Source: an uncultured Sphingomonadaceae bacterium (GTDB lineage Bacteria; Pseudomonadota; Alphaproteobacteria; Sphingomonadales; Sphingomonadaceae). Taken from it: a stretch of DNA of 54,045 nucleotides. Where the stretch lies: contig CALLJS010000009.1 of assembly GCA_938050045.1 (NCBI GenBank), positions 1-54,045 on the forward strand. The letters are read 5' to 3'. Every line of letters begins with the position of its first letter. The first letter of the stretch is position 1. Positions 1 through 8,763 of the stretch are shown piece by piece. The notes beneath the pieces are model-generated. The model was not told the origin of the DNA. It saw only the letters and a list, made by a program, of their open reading frames with translations, and searched no databases. Made by a program: the position numbers and the translations under genes.

Positions 1-108
1 ATCGATATCAAATATCGACTTTACCTGCAGCGGGATAAGATGGTGTCGCTGATAAGCCGGGTTGTAGTTAGCATTGCCCGGCCTGTTCACATCTGAAAAT
101 CGAATCAT
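1..108 (-). CDS. AHH/HNH-type nuclease-like protein, 5' part only
   Basis: The reading frame is open from an ATG at 108 to the window edge, giving 36 residues; the rest lies outside. An AGGGA ribosome binding site stands seven bases before the ATG. Residues 17-26 read NPAYQRHHLI, which resembles the start of the AHH family of HNH/endonuclease VII nucleases, where a His-His pair next to Leu-Ile-Pro contributes to the active site. These domains often end secreted or phage-linked proteins in sphingomonads. With so little sequence the assignment rests on one motif. A TTG at 138 could extend the frame upstream. The gene lies after the ompA terminator on the same strand. Confidence 0.45.
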   Translation of the reverse strand, partial: MIRFSDVNRPGNANYNPAYQRHHLIPLQVKSIFDID

Positions 109-116
109 AGTTTCGT

Positions 117-145
117 CCCTGAATTGGCAATTGTCCAATTCAGGG
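117..145. repeat. Perfect 11-bp inverted repeat
   Basis: Bases 117-127 pair perfectly with 135-145 around a 7-base loop. Neither side has a T-run, so it is not a classical terminator. It lies over the ribosome binding site of the partial nuclease gene that begins at 108, with one arm ending nine bases before the start codon, so it could hide the initiation region. That role is inference. Confidence 0.5.
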
Positions 146-230
146 CGTCAAAAGTCCATTCCAAGATTTGGTGCGATGGCTCAATTTGGGACAAGACATC
201 AGCCGCGGGGCACGGCCTGCGATTGCAGGC

Positions 231-259
231 AAAAAAAGGGCCGGTCCGAAGACCAGCCC
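231..259 (-). terminator. Rho-independent terminator of the OmpA gene
   Basis: On the minus strand the arms GGGC-T-GGTC and GACC-G-GCCC close over a 4-base loop and are followed by seven T residues (complement of 231-237). It begins 24 bases after the OmpA stop codon. A second perfect 6-bp hairpin at 215-230 follows the T-run and may reinforce it. Confidence 0.8.
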
Positions 260-283
260 AATTTTAATCACTGTAAAGTGTGT

Positions 284-1408
284 TTAGCTACCAGAACCAG
301 GACCGTACATAATCGATACGTTCCGGTTTTGAGGTTCACGAACACCGTCTGCAGTGTCAACGCGCGGACGCGATTCACCGAAGGCTTCGCTAGAGATCAC
401 ACCGCCGTTAATGCCGCGCGATTCGAGATATGCCCGAACCGATGCGTTACGACGTTGAGACAGGCCAACGTTGTAGCTTGGTGAGCCTGATTTATCGGCA
501 TTACCTGCCAACATAACCTGAGCCGAACCACAATCACCATAAGCGGTTACCGCATTGTCCAGAACAGTTGCTGCTTCTGGTGTAATGTCTGACTGATCCC
601 AGTCAAAGAATACAATATATGGTCCAGGAGCACACACAGCCGCTGGTGGCGGTGGTGGTGGTGGTGGAGGCGGTGGTGGCGGCGGTGGTGGTGGCGGCGG
701 TGGTGGCGGTGGTGCTTCGCCGCCAAAATTATAGACCAAACTACCCAAAATTGAGTGCGATGTGAAGTCTGTGTTAATACCACGGCCACGTGTATCGACT
801 AAATCTACACCATCGGCATTAAAATAGCGATATTTGATGCCAATATCGACACGTTCGCTAAGAGGTCTACGGATACCTGCAAGGACTTGCCATGCAAATA
901 CTGTATCGCTGTCATCAAGAACCGTAAATTCTATAGCATTTTCAACTTCAACACGCGCGATACCAACACCGCCGCCGATAAATCCTTGAACGCCATCATC
1001 GTCACCGAAGTCGAGAAGACCATTGACCATAAAGCTTAGAGCATTTGTATGGCCATCAGCATCAAAGATACCTGAACGTAAAGCACCATCACCATCTTGG
1101 ATTAAGGGAGAAACCGCACTAAGAGCATCAGTATCTGCTTCGCGGAAACTTACTTCTGATTCCAAACGGAAAGAGCCAAAATCATAACCGACATAACCGC
1201 CTACATCATAACCTATATCATTATCTTGATTGATTGTATCACCGATTTGATTAGAAACCCCCGAGTCAGCACCAGCAACTTGCTGACGCACATCTTCGAG
1301 TTCAAGTAGACCGCCGTCAACACCGACATACCATTGACCATCACGAGCCATCGCTGGCGTAGCCAAGGCGGTGGAAGCGAGGGCCAATCCAATGGCAAGC
1401 TTACGCAT
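284..1408 (-). CDS. OmpA family outer-membrane protein with polyproline linker
   Basis: Outer-membrane beta-barrel protein that anchors the envelope to peptidoglycan. The 374 residues divide into a signal peptide (1-21, ending AMA), a porin-like barrel of about 200 residues rich in alternating aromatic and Gly residues, a run of 23 uninterrupted prolines (bases 644-712), and a C-terminal OmpA domain from about 265. That domain carries the peptidoglycan-binding features, including a paired Asp and Arg in the NRNVSI region. The start is supported by AAGGGGA ahead of the ATG. It has its own upstream region (1409-1600) and a strong terminator, so it is probably monocistronic and abundant. Short linkers are usual in this family; a linker of 23 pure prolines is extreme. 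Confidence 0.93.
   Translation of the reverse strand: MRKLAIGLALASTALATPAMARDGQWYVGVDGGLLELEDVRQQVAGADSGVSNQIGDTINQDNDIGYDVGGYVGYDFGSFRLESEVSFREADTDALSAVSPLIQDGDGALRSGIFDADGHTNALSFMVNGLLDFGDDDGVQGFIGGGVGIARVEVENAIEFTVLDDSDTVFAWQVLAGIRRPLSERVDIGIKYRYFNADGVDLVDTRGRGINTDFTSHSILGSLVYNFGGEAPPPPPPPPPPPPPPPPPPPPPPPAAVCAPGPYIVFFDWDQSDITPEAATVLDNAVTAYGDCGSAQVMLAGNADKSGSPSYNVGLSQRRNASVRAYLESRGINGGVISSEAFGESRPRVDTADGVREPQNRNVSIMYGPGSGS
644..712 (-). repeat. Polyproline-coding CCN repeat in the OmpA gene
   Basis: Twenty-three consecutive CCN codons, mixed CCA, CCG and one CCT, with no interruption. The mixed third bases mean it is not a perfect microsatellite, but unequal slippage could still change linker length. 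It spans the junction between the barrel and the periplasmic OmpA domain. Confidence 0.95.
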
Positions 1409-1600
1409 GTATATTCCCCTTATAAAATTTATGACTTAATAATTTGGTAATGGTTTATTACGCGCAACTAACAAACCTTGCAAGAACAGTTTCAAATAAA
1501 CTGTTGCTAAAATGTCGCCATTATACAAATATTTTCATAAAAAACTGATTTAATTCCTTAAAAAAGTTAAATTTTATCCCTGATAATAACGGAGCCTCCC

Positions 1601-2062
1601 TTACAAACGACTCAAACCAAATTGCCGTAAATTATCCAAAATAGCTAAAATAGAGTCGCGTGCTTGAGAATCAACAACGCGACCTCCGTTGGGTGCCGCC
1701 AGAATCGGGGCCAGATGCCAAGAATTATTTTTGTACATCATGATACATCCAGATTGTTCGTTAAATATGTGCATTCCAGATGTAGGTTCAATATAGCGAA
1801 ATCCATTGATTGTTAAAATTGCTATCGCATTCGCTCTGTGCGACCAAATCCCGCTAGGCCTGTGGCTAATCAACCATGCTCTGGTCTCATCTGTTATATT
1901 TTGTGCATCATCAATCGCTTCTGGACTGTCTATAATTGATATTATCGACGGATTTATCAAATTATCTACCAATAATAAGGCTTCATTATGCGTATATTCT
2001 TTTTGCGCCTGTCCTACCGCCAAGAGCGGTAATTTATGGCGTGACGTTTCAATCTTCATCAT
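1601..2062 (-). CDS. DUF2793 family protein, last gene of the GTA-like cluster
   Basis: A 153-residue protein of the DUF2793 family, recognised by LPLLAVGQAQKEYTHNEALL near the N-terminus, the hallmark of the family. Members follow tail genes in alphaproteobacterial phages and gene transfer agents, and are thought to be tail-tip or fibre components; the exact job is not known. The gene starts 20 bases after the host-specificity gene on the same strand, with AAAGGATG as ribosome binding site and two adjacent ATG codons. No clear terminator follows; only a T-rich stretch lies before the OmpA promoter region. Confidence 0.82.
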   Translation of the reverse strand: MMKIETSRHKLPLLAVGQAQKEYTHNEALLLVDNLINPSIISIIDSPEAIDDAQNITDETRAWLISHRPSGIWSHRANAIAILTINGFRYIEPTSGMHIFNEQSGCIMMYKNNSWHLAPILAAPNGGRVVDSQARDSILAILDNLRQFGLSRL

Positions 2063-2082
2063 CGCATCCTTTAATTTTATAT

Positions 2083-4314
2083 TTATAATATTGTATTTTG
2101 AAAAATAAGCGGTGCTGAACGCGCAAAAGTTCCGATCTGAACCACAGAGATTGTCATTTTAGCGACTCCCAAATCCGACCATTGCTGTAATTGCGCTCGG
2201 GATAAGTTATAAATTCTATTAAATATAATCTCATCAATCAGCACGTGAGAGCCGCCAACTAATGCATCGGATGAAATTTGTAGCGCATATTGTTCGCTAT
2301 CTTCATATAAAGCGACATCGACACCATCGCTCCATGGTGATGCTACGCGCGCGCGCCTGATCCAGCATATCGATTTGCCGCCATCATATCTATCGACGAT
2401 TTCGCCATGCACAGGAGATAAGGGCATGAGCGAACGCCCTATTGCGTCTAATTGCGCAGTTTTCGGGGCTTCATCCCCCAATCCCATAGCTTCAAGATTA
2501 AGGCTTTGCCCTAAATTATAGCCAGAGGAGTCCAAAAATTTCAATTGTTGGGTGTCGAGCAAGATAAACCTCTCGCCCGCTTGATGGCCTGCTATATAAT
2601 CTTCTGTACCGCCAATACCTCTGCATAATCCCTCTAAATTATAGCGACCATCATCTGTCAAACGCGCGCTGTGAAAGGCAATAATCTCATCACCAAGCAT
2701 GGCAAAATAAGGGGCTTCAAAAGGCGCATCACCCGCAGCAGCCTGAATGGGCAAACGCATAGTCTCATTTAACATCCTGATTTGCGGACGGTTCTGATAA
2801 TCAATGATAGCCGCGTCAGCAGGCTGCAGAGCCGCTGTCACCTGCCCAATATTAGACACTCTATTCACCCTATCAATCGGCGTTATATTGCTGCCCTCTC
2901 GGATAGATATAATTGCGCTTTTCCAGCCTGGCTGCGCGCCCGCACTTGCAATAGCAATATTGGGTTGCTGCGCATTACCATTGTTAAATGCTGGTAAATC
3001 GAGCAGATGAAAAATTGTCTCACCCGCAGGCGCATCGCGCGATATTACCGAACGACCCGAAGAGATATTGGGCAGTGAATCAGAAGCTTCATTCATAGGA
3101 ATCGCTCTGAGCTCCAAAGTAATGAGACCCAAGTCTTGCTCAATTTGATCGATTTGCCATAGATTTATATATCCACCCAAACGCACTATATCGCCGCTAT
3201 GGTGATTTTCAGCATTGCGCGCTAAATTGATCGAGAGAGATTGGCGGGCGTATATATCTTGATTATGTTTATTGCGTATCAACCTATTTGCATCATTGGC
3301 GTGTAAAGCCGCTGGAAAATCAATCGTCACATTTCTGCGTCCAGGCCCGGGGCGTCTGCTATTTTGCAAACCCGCTTGATATTCGCGCGATGGGTCATAG
3401 TAACGAAGCGCATATTCTTTTGCTATCTCATTAAGCGGCAGCACAGCGATTTGTTTTTCGTCTAATCTTTTATCATTTTGCCAGCCTGCTTGCCGCGCAT
3501 CAATATCGACAATCGCTTGATGATTATCATGCGCAATCAATTCCAAATTTTGCCCTTTAGCCCGCAATGATAGCGGTAAAACTGATAGCAAACTCTCAAT
3601 CGCAGCGCGGCTATTACTGTGCGAAGCGGCAAAGCCTAATAGAGCGAAATCCTGCTCTCCATGCTCGATATTGTCGATTAATCCATGCGTTAATGCGCGC
3701 GCAATAGAGATGATTTCTATCTGCCCAAAAACATTGATGACTTCAAATGTCAGCGAAGGTATTCTATTGCCAAAATTTTCAAGCTGCATATTTTCAAAAA
3801 CAGCATAGCTTATCCCTCGATGAGCAGGCGTGTTGGCGATGCCCTCAGCCGCCGCAATCAGAGGGTCAATGGGTTGATCTTCCGTGCCTGTATAATATCG
3901 AAATTGCGTTTCAGATTTGAAATCGCCCTGCGCACCGCGCAGCAGATTGCCATCGGCCCAAATACGGCCAAGCGCAGCAATAGGCCGCGATGATAATGCA
4001 ACGGCGAAATTGGCGGAATAAGAAAAACTGACTGTCGATGGCCTGCCTTTGCCGCCGCCTTCTCTAATAGTATCTTCTTGTAAATCGGTCGCCCAAATCA
4101 CCGAACCAGCGGTACGCATATTGCCAAAAATCTGCGGTATCGCCGTTCCATAGCTCGATGTCTGGACAGAAACCTCCGCTAAACGTGCGCCCTCTCTATC
4201 GGGCCCACTACCAATGATGCTTTGATCGACTTGCGCGCCAATGAAACTGCCAATTGCCCCGCCTAACGGGCCGCCAAAAATTGTCCCTACTGTGCTTAAT
4301 ACCAGTGTCGCCAT
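2083..4314 (-). CDS. Tail host-specificity protein, gp15-like, short form
   Basis: Tail-tip (baseplate hub/central fibre) protein thought to contact the recipient cell. The 743 residues start with a Gly-rich hydrophobic segment (FGGPLGGAIGSFIGAQVDQ) typical of this family, followed by a conserved SVQTSSYGTAIPQIFGN block and then mixed beta domains. RcGTA gp15 is roughly 1,300 residues, so this version lacks much of the C-terminal part; shorter forms exist in other alphaproteobacteria as far as I recall. It begins one base after the NlpC/P60 gene stops, consistent with coupled translation. Loss of the distal domain could alter receptor choice, and the S74 fibre gene in this cluster might compensate. 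That last point is inference. Confidence 0.85.
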   Translation of the reverse strand: MATLVLSTVGTIFGGPLGGAIGSFIGAQVDQSIIGSGPDREGARLAEVSVQTSSYGTAIPQIFGNMRTAGSVIWATDLQEDTIREGGGKGRPSTVSFSYSANFAVALSSRPIAALGRIWADGNLLRGAQGDFKSETQFRYYTGTEDQPIDPLIAAAEGIANTPAHRGISYAVFENMQLENFGNRIPSLTFEVINVFGQIEIISIARALTHGLIDNIEHGEQDFALLGFAASHSNSRAAIESLLSVLPLSLRAKGQNLELIAHDNHQAIVDIDARQAGWQNDKRLDEKQIAVLPLNEIAKEYALRYYDPSREYQAGLQNSRRPGPGRRNVTIDFPAALHANDANRLIRNKHNQDIYARQSLSINLARNAENHHSGDIVRLGGYINLWQIDQIEQDLGLITLELRAIPMNEASDSLPNISSGRSVISRDAPAGETIFHLLDLPAFNNGNAQQPNIAIASAGAQPGWKSAIISIREGSNITPIDRVNRVSNIGQVTAALQPADAAIIDYQNRPQIRMLNETMRLPIQAAAGDAPFEAPYFAMLGDEIIAFHSARLTDDGRYNLEGLCRGIGGTEDYIAGHQAGERFILLDTQQLKFLDSSGYNLGQSLNLEAMGLGDEAPKTAQLDAIGRSLMPLSPVHGEIVDRYDGGKSICWIRRARVASPWSDGVDVALYEDSEQYALQISSDALVGGSHVLIDEIIFNRIYNLSRAQLQQWSDLGVAKMTISVVQIGTFARSAPLIFQNTIL

Positions 4315-4315
4315 T

Positions 4316-4735
4316 TCATTCTCCTGCGTATCGCCATACCGCTTTTACGGGCGATAAAATCGGGTAATTTGTTTTCACTATTTTGCGCAAACCGCTATGC
4401 GCATGGATGAAACCATCTTGCGCGATGATTATGAAATGAAGCTGCTGCGCCGCTGGTGCGATGAGCGCAATATCGCCAATCAAATACCCTTGTTCGCTCT
4501 CTAACCGTTCAAAATCTAAGGCCTCAAAAAATGCTATTGGCACATTTATATCATCAAAACGCAGCGTATAATGGCGCGGTATTTCTGCTGCTGCAATCAT
4601 AGGCTGTATCGCATGAGCAACCAATCCAACGCAATCTAATCCATTATTTATACTGCGGCCGTGCAAACGGAAACGCAAACCCATGGCTTCTTGCGCTCGG
4701 TCTGCAATGGCCAAGCGTTTTTTCAATAAATCCAT
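4316..4735 (-). CDS. Tail-associated NlpC/P60 peptidase, gp14-like
   Basis: A 139-residue NlpC/P60 cysteine peptidase expected to cut peptidoglycan stems during DNA entry. The catalytic Cys is in LDCVGLVAHA (about residue 35) and the His is in IHAHSG (about residue 112). In RcGTA the equivalent gp14 is attached to the tail tip. It lies in canonical position between the DUF2163 gene (one-base gap) and the host-specificity gene. With no separate endolysin in the cluster, this is the only cell-wall enzyme visible among its genes; it acts on entry, not release. Confidence 0.87.
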   Translation of the reverse strand: MDLLKKRLAIADRAQEAMGLRFRLHGRSINNGLDCVGLVAHAIQPMIAAAEIPRHYTLRFDDINVPIAFFEALDFERLESEQGYLIGDIALIAPAAQQLHFIIIAQDGFIHAHSGLRKIVKTNYPILSPVKAVWRYAGE

Positions 4736-4736
4736 C

Positions 4737-5573
4737 TTAATTGAGACCAGGATAACGGGTTAGCAAATCATTGCCAGGCAGATAAGGCTCGCCTCTGAAA
4801 TTGACGCTATTTTGAAATCTTTCACTGCACGTCTTAATATTTTTATCGCAACCCATGATAATCTCAATACGCAAATTAAGCGGTTGTCTTTGCACAGATA
4901 GACTTGTAATATTTTGGGGAATATCAATTAGCGAGAGGCTCCTCATATCGCTGTCCAAAATAAATGTGCTAATGCCAGTGGCTGGCCCGCTCAACCATCT
5001 AAGCTCGCCAAAAGCAAAGTCACCCACACGACCTGGTAAATTTTCATCAACAAATAGCCTATCGTCCTCTATGCGCATCACCCGCACTTCATAAGAGAAA
5101 CGCTGCCGATTCAATTTGCACTGATAATCGCCAAATCTTGCTCTGCAATGTGGAGATGTAACGGGCGCAACTTCATGATCCAATTGCGCCGTTAGTCCTA
5201 AAAATTCAGCCGTAAAGGCACCCTCGGATTGCCGAACCTCGCCCAATTCGCCGCGCGCGAGTGTGACAATATCTGCATCGAGATCCATCCAATCATAGAG
5301 GAATATATGCGTGCGTGCTCCGTTCCAACGGCCAATGTGAAGATCCTCTTCGCGCAAAGCATCATCGGTCAGAGCCCCGCTAATATCCAAACCATCGGAT
5401 TGCGTTCCCAGCGATGATACTATCTTAGTCGGCGCTAGGCCTGGTTGGGCGGTTAATAATATCCCACCAACGCTCTGCGCTTGGTCGTGCGATGTAAAGC
5501 CTAGAGTCACACCATCGCTGCGAATGATATGCCACCCATAGGCCAGAGTTTTTAACGTCTCATGCGCACTCAT
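4737..5573 (-). CDS. Tail hub protein, DUF2163/phage BR0599 family, gp13-like
   Basis: A 278-residue baseplate hub protein. The N-terminal half has the DUF2163 signature (LAYGWHIIRSDGVTLGFTSH), and the C-terminal half shows the conserved Cys block GCDKNIKTCSERFQN followed by NFRGEPYLPGND, which ends nearly all members. Structural work on RcGTA showed that conserved cysteines of this protein bind an iron-sulphur cluster; the four Cys here (two near CRARFGDYQC and two near GCDKNIKTC) fit that. It overlaps the upstream DUF2460 gene by four bases (ATGA), so translation is probably coupled. Confidence 0.9.
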   Translation of the reverse strand: MSAHETLKTLAYGWHIIRSDGVTLGFTSHDQAQSVGGILLTAQPGLAPTKIVSSLGTQSDGLDISGALTDDALREEDLHIGRWNGARTHIFLYDWMDLDADIVTLARGELGEVRQSEGAFTAEFLGLTAQLDHEVAPVTSPHCRARFGDYQCKLNRQRFSYEVRVMRIEDDRLFVDENLPGRVGDFAFGELRWLSGPATGISTFILDSDMRSLSLIDIPQNITSLSVQRQPLNLRIEIIMGCDKNIKTCSERFQNSVNFRGEPYLPGNDLLTRYPGLN

Positions 5574-7927
5574 GATGCTTCTTTAACCTCTATCAATGCA
5601 ATAGAATTGCTATCGAAAGCCCCATGAGTAGCCCCCGCCAGATCAAGAATATCACTGGCAAAACGCACGGGTACATCAAAATTATATCCTGCGCTAATGA
5701 TGCTGCCGACTTCTGGTGCGCGTTCGAATATTATAACGCCTCGATCGCTGAGCGACCAAGCGCTGACAGCCTCTCCATCAATCGCGATTAAAATGCTCTG
5801 GGCAAGAGGACGGGTGATGGGGCGCACTTGCGCATCTGTCGATGGGTCACCATAATTTTTTACTAAAGGGAAAGATAATATTGTCCCATCACCAAGGCCG
5901 ATTTGCTGATCGATTGGGCTAATTTTACCGCCATCAGAGGAGCTATTATCATAGGGATCTTTGAAGCGAAATCCCACCGCGCTGCCGCGCCTTGCTCGAA
6001 AGAAATTTATCAATAATGCAGCATCTTTTTCAGAACGCAATGCGGGGCCAACATCATAACGCATGCGCGCATCGGCCCAATTACTATTGCGATATTCATG
6101 CCCAGATGTCGATGTTATGATATGGGTTGAAAATTCTGGAGAGATTATCGCATTTTCGCTCAATGCTAAGGGTAATCTTTCATCATAAAATGCATCCATA
6201 TTTTCATCCTCTTGGCTATTGCGCGCATCCATATTCCGTAAATTATAATAAGTGAAACCATCGCGCGATATTTGAGGCAAAGCCCAAATAAATATAGTCT
6301 CAATACCCCGATTTTTTGCGCTAACAGCAGCAAAATCAATCTCATGCCATTGTGTTTTTTGGTCGGGCCGCAATATAAAACCGCTGAAATAATGTTGCTG
6401 CTCAATCGGATATGATAATCGCTGCGTCATTAAGTCGCTTGCCCTAAGCGTCGCCGCATGATTAGCCGCAATCACCCAATCATAATCTTCTAATTGCAAT
6501 ATATCGAAAGCAGGAGCGCTCCAGCCACTGGGCACATTAGCGCGCACTGCATCGGGCGCGCGCTCATCCAATACGGTCGGTAAATATACGAGCAATGATG
6601 TTTCGCTTTCTACCCCCAAATCGACGGCATAGTCCTTTACCGCATCGGCAATCACAGCGGTTGAGGCCGCCAATAATTCCCCCGCATGGTCGAGCATAGC
6701 CTGTTCATCGGCATTTTTATCGCCAAATATTGTATCCATATCTTGCAGCATATCGCCAAATGCTGCTCGCGCATTATCATCATAAAGACAGATGCGCCCG
6801 TCCAAAAATATCCACCACCAAGGTTCGCCCACTTGAAAGCGCATCGGCAGTCCGCCCGCCACCAAAATAGCGGCAAAGGCCAACGCGACATGACGCAGAT
6901 AATTTATCGCACCATCATGCGCTGGCGATACCAATGTTGAAGGCGGCGTATAATAGGTTAATGCAGGCTTGCCGTCTAAATCGCGCTGTTTCCAATCATG
7001 CCAACAATGGGCATCAAAAATCTCATAAGATAACGAAAAAATTAATTCATAACCCGCTGCTTTTGAGAGCTGGACAAAATTTTCATGCCAGGCGATACAT
7101 GCCGTATTGAGTGCCCCAGCATTCAGGCTCACATAATGATCGCTGCCATGCGCTTCGAGCTTAAAATAATGGCTCATGCCGACATAATGATTAATCGTGC
7201 CGCGATAGCCCAATCCGCTTATTTGCCGCAGCACCCGCGCAGGGGTGAGATGATAGGCATCATCATAGCCCGTGGCCATTTGCATATCATGCTCGGGCAT
7301 CATAATATCACCCGTATCGAGCATGACGCCACCGCCATCGCATCGGATTTCGCTCAAATCTACACTGGCCTCTTGCGGCGGATTTATCGGCGTTTCTTCA
7401 GGGTCAAATCGCGGCGGAATCAGCGATATGAACATACGGTCAATATCTCCCGCATAAACGGGATCAGCCTCTGATGGCAGCAAAAAACCACCATTGAGAT
7501 CGCTAAAATTTATTGTGATTTTTGCATCAGTGGGGCTGCCCGATGCATAGTTCCAGAGCCGCACAAACCAGCTACGCGGCTGGCCATTTTGATCGCGCCC
7601 TTCAATCGTGAGCGTTGGCCCATTAATCTCATCGAGCGGTTTGATACCAGCCGACTTCCAGTGGAATGACAGGGTCAAAGCTCGGTAATCCCGATTGGTT
7701 TCATAAGCGAGCAAAGGGTGATCCCAGCGATCTTCGCTTTCCCATATCAATCCAGCAAGAGCATTTTGGTGATAGAATATCGCTTCTACCCGCAATGATT
7801 CAGGACCCGTATTAACCACCGATGCCATCATCGGGCGCGCAAAATCTACTGTCCAAAATCGTGGGTCAAATCTTTGCACAGGGTTAGATATATGCCCATC
7901 GCGCTGCTGCGCCAACCAATAAGCCAT
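5570..7927 (-). CDS. DUF2460 distal tail protein with a large N-terminal fusion, gp12-like
   Basis: The last 190 residues or so (from ISPEFSTHIITSTSGHEY, about 594) are a complete DUF2460/TIGR02217 domain, the distal tail protein equivalent to RcGTA gp12, which is only about 200 residues long. The 785-residue protein here has about 590 extra N-terminal residues: a beta-rich part up to about 210, then a part rich in Trp, Tyr and His with alternating strands and helices, which suggests a TIM-barrel-like fold. Similar long proteins in alphaproteobacterial phages are annotated as non-contractile tail sheath proteins. The gene overlaps the tape-measure stop and the gp13 start. The fused part could decorate the tail tip or bind sugars; this is inference. 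Confidence 0.82.
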   Translation of the reverse strand: MAYWLAQQRDGHISNPVQRFDPRFWTVDFARPMMASVVNTGPESLRVEAIFYHQNALAGLIWESEDRWDHPLLAYETNRDYRALTLSFHWKSAGIKPLDEINGPTLTIEGRDQNGQPRSWFVRLWNYASGSPTDAKITINFSDLNGGFLLPSEADPVYAGDIDRMFISLIPPRFDPEETPINPPQEASVDLSEIRCDGGGVMLDTGDIMMPEHDMQMATGYDDAYHLTPARVLRQISGLGYRGTINHYVGMSHYFKLEAHGSDHYVSLNAGALNTACIAWHENFVQLSKAAGYELIFSLSYEIFDAHCWHDWKQRDLDGKPALTYYTPPSTLVSPAHDGAINYLRHVALAFAAILVAGGLPMRFQVGEPWWWIFLDGRICLYDDNARAAFGDMLQDMDTIFGDKNADEQAMLDHAGELLAASTAVIADAVKDYAVDLGVESETSLLVYLPTVLDERAPDAVRANVPSGWSAPAFDILQLEDYDWVIAANHAATLRASDLMTQRLSYPIEQQHYFSGFILRPDQKTQWHEIDFAAVSAKNRGIETIFIWALPQISRDGFTYYNLRNMDARNSQEDENMDAFYDERLPLALSENAIISPEFSTHIITSTSGHEYRNSNWADARMRYDVGPALRSEKDAALLINFFRARRGSAVGFRFKDPYDNSSSDGGKISPIDQQIGLGDGTILSFPLVKNYGDPSTDAQVRPITRPLAQSILIAIDGEAVSAWSLSDRGVIIFERAPEVGSIISAGYNFDVPVRFASDILDLAGATHGAFDSNSIALIEVKEAS

Positions 7928-8493
7928 TATCGATCCGCCCTTGCCAATGCCCCTTTTACAGCGCGGGCTATGTGCCGCGATGACCGAGTAATGGTCTCGG
8001 GTGCGCTGCCATTGCCCGAGACATTGATCGTCATGATGATCGAAGGCCCAGCACTGCCGCGCCGATTATCTATTGCGCCGCTGCTAGTCGGCACAAAAAT
8101 TTCGGGCCCATTTTCGCCCACCAGATAAGGCCGCCCCGATGATACTGGCCCGCCTGTCGCGCGCCCTGGCAGCCCCAAGGCTGAAGCAGAAAAATGCGAT
8201 AGAGCGCCAATTAGTCCGCCCGATGATCCGCCCAATATGCTGCCTAATCCCGTGCGCAGCGATGCCGATGCAATATCGGAAAGAACCGATAATGCGACGT
8301 TTCGTAAATCCTCAAAGCCCAAGCTGCCGCGCCGCAATGCCCCCAGCAAACCGCGCTCTAACCCCTGGCCCGCGCGCGCTAAACTATGTGCAAAACCGCC
8401 ATCTAATTGTGAACGGACATTGCCCAATTCTCGCGCAAATTCTTGCGTATCAGCGCGCACTTGGATCGTTAGGCTCTCAATTTCTTCGTCCAT
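7927..8493 (-). CDS. Short tail tape-measure protein, gp11-like
   Basis: A 188-residue tape-measure protein. The C-terminal half contains the family hallmark GRATGGPVSSGRPYLVGENG followed by GPEIFVP, and the N-terminal part is helical with repeated Ala/Leu spacing. Tape-measure length sets tail length, so the particle should have a short tail similar to or slightly below that of RcGTA (gp11 about 220 residues). An AAGGAAGAAAG ribosome binding site precedes the ATG. The stop codon shares a base with the next gene's start. No transmembrane pore segment of the long-tail type is visible beyond a weakly hydrophobic middle (GSSGGLIGALSHF). Confidence 0.85.
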   Translation of the reverse strand: MDEEIESLTIQVRADTQEFARELGNVRSQLDGGFAHSLARAGQGLERGLLGALRRGSLGFEDLRNVALSVLSDIASASLRTGLGSILGGSSGGLIGALSHFSASALGLPGRATGGPVSSGRPYLVGENGPEIFVPTSSGAIDNRRGSAGPSIIMTINVSGNGSAPETITRSSRHIARAVKGALARADR

Positions 8494-8523
8494 CTTTCTT
8501 CCTTATACAAATATTATAGGCTG

Positions 8524-8763
8524 CTAATTTTCGCTTTCATTTTGATCATTTAGGATCAAATGGTCCAAAGCCTCTCGATCAACAGGGGCGATATTTTGTG
8601 CATCATTGGCCGATAATATTGTCCCGATTTCGTGCGGTGTTGAATCCCAAAATTCAGCCGGACGCCACCCCAATAATAGAGCAATTTGCCCGTATAATTT
8701 TTGCGCATTAGCCGAGAAATTTCTCTCGCTATCCTCTAATCCAGCTTGGGACGATACCATCAT
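8524..8763 (-). CDS. Tail assembly chaperone, Phage_TAC/rcc01693 type
   Basis: A 78-residue protein when started at the ATG at 8763, whose ATGA overlaps the TGA of the preceding gp10-like gene; a longer frame from 8844 would overlap that gene by 85 bases and is less likely. LYGQIALLLGWRPAEFWDST is the signature of the Phage_TAC family, found after gp10 in gene transfer agents (the extra small gene between g10 and g11). Such pairs prevent early aggregation of the tape measure. The gene lies directly before the tape-measure gene, as expected. Confidence 0.82.
   Translation of the reverse strand: MMVSSQAGLEDSERNFSANAQKLYGQIALLLGWRPAEFWDSTPHEIGTILSANDAQNIAPVDREALDHLILNDQNESEN

Noticed and set aside
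547-789. His-rich 80-residue frame on the minus strand
   Set aside because: It is the polyproline region of the OmpA gene read in another frame; the His run comes from the CCN repeat.
1806-2108. 100-residue plus-strand frame across the DUF2793 gene
   Set aside because: It is antisense to a recognised family and has no ribosome binding site.
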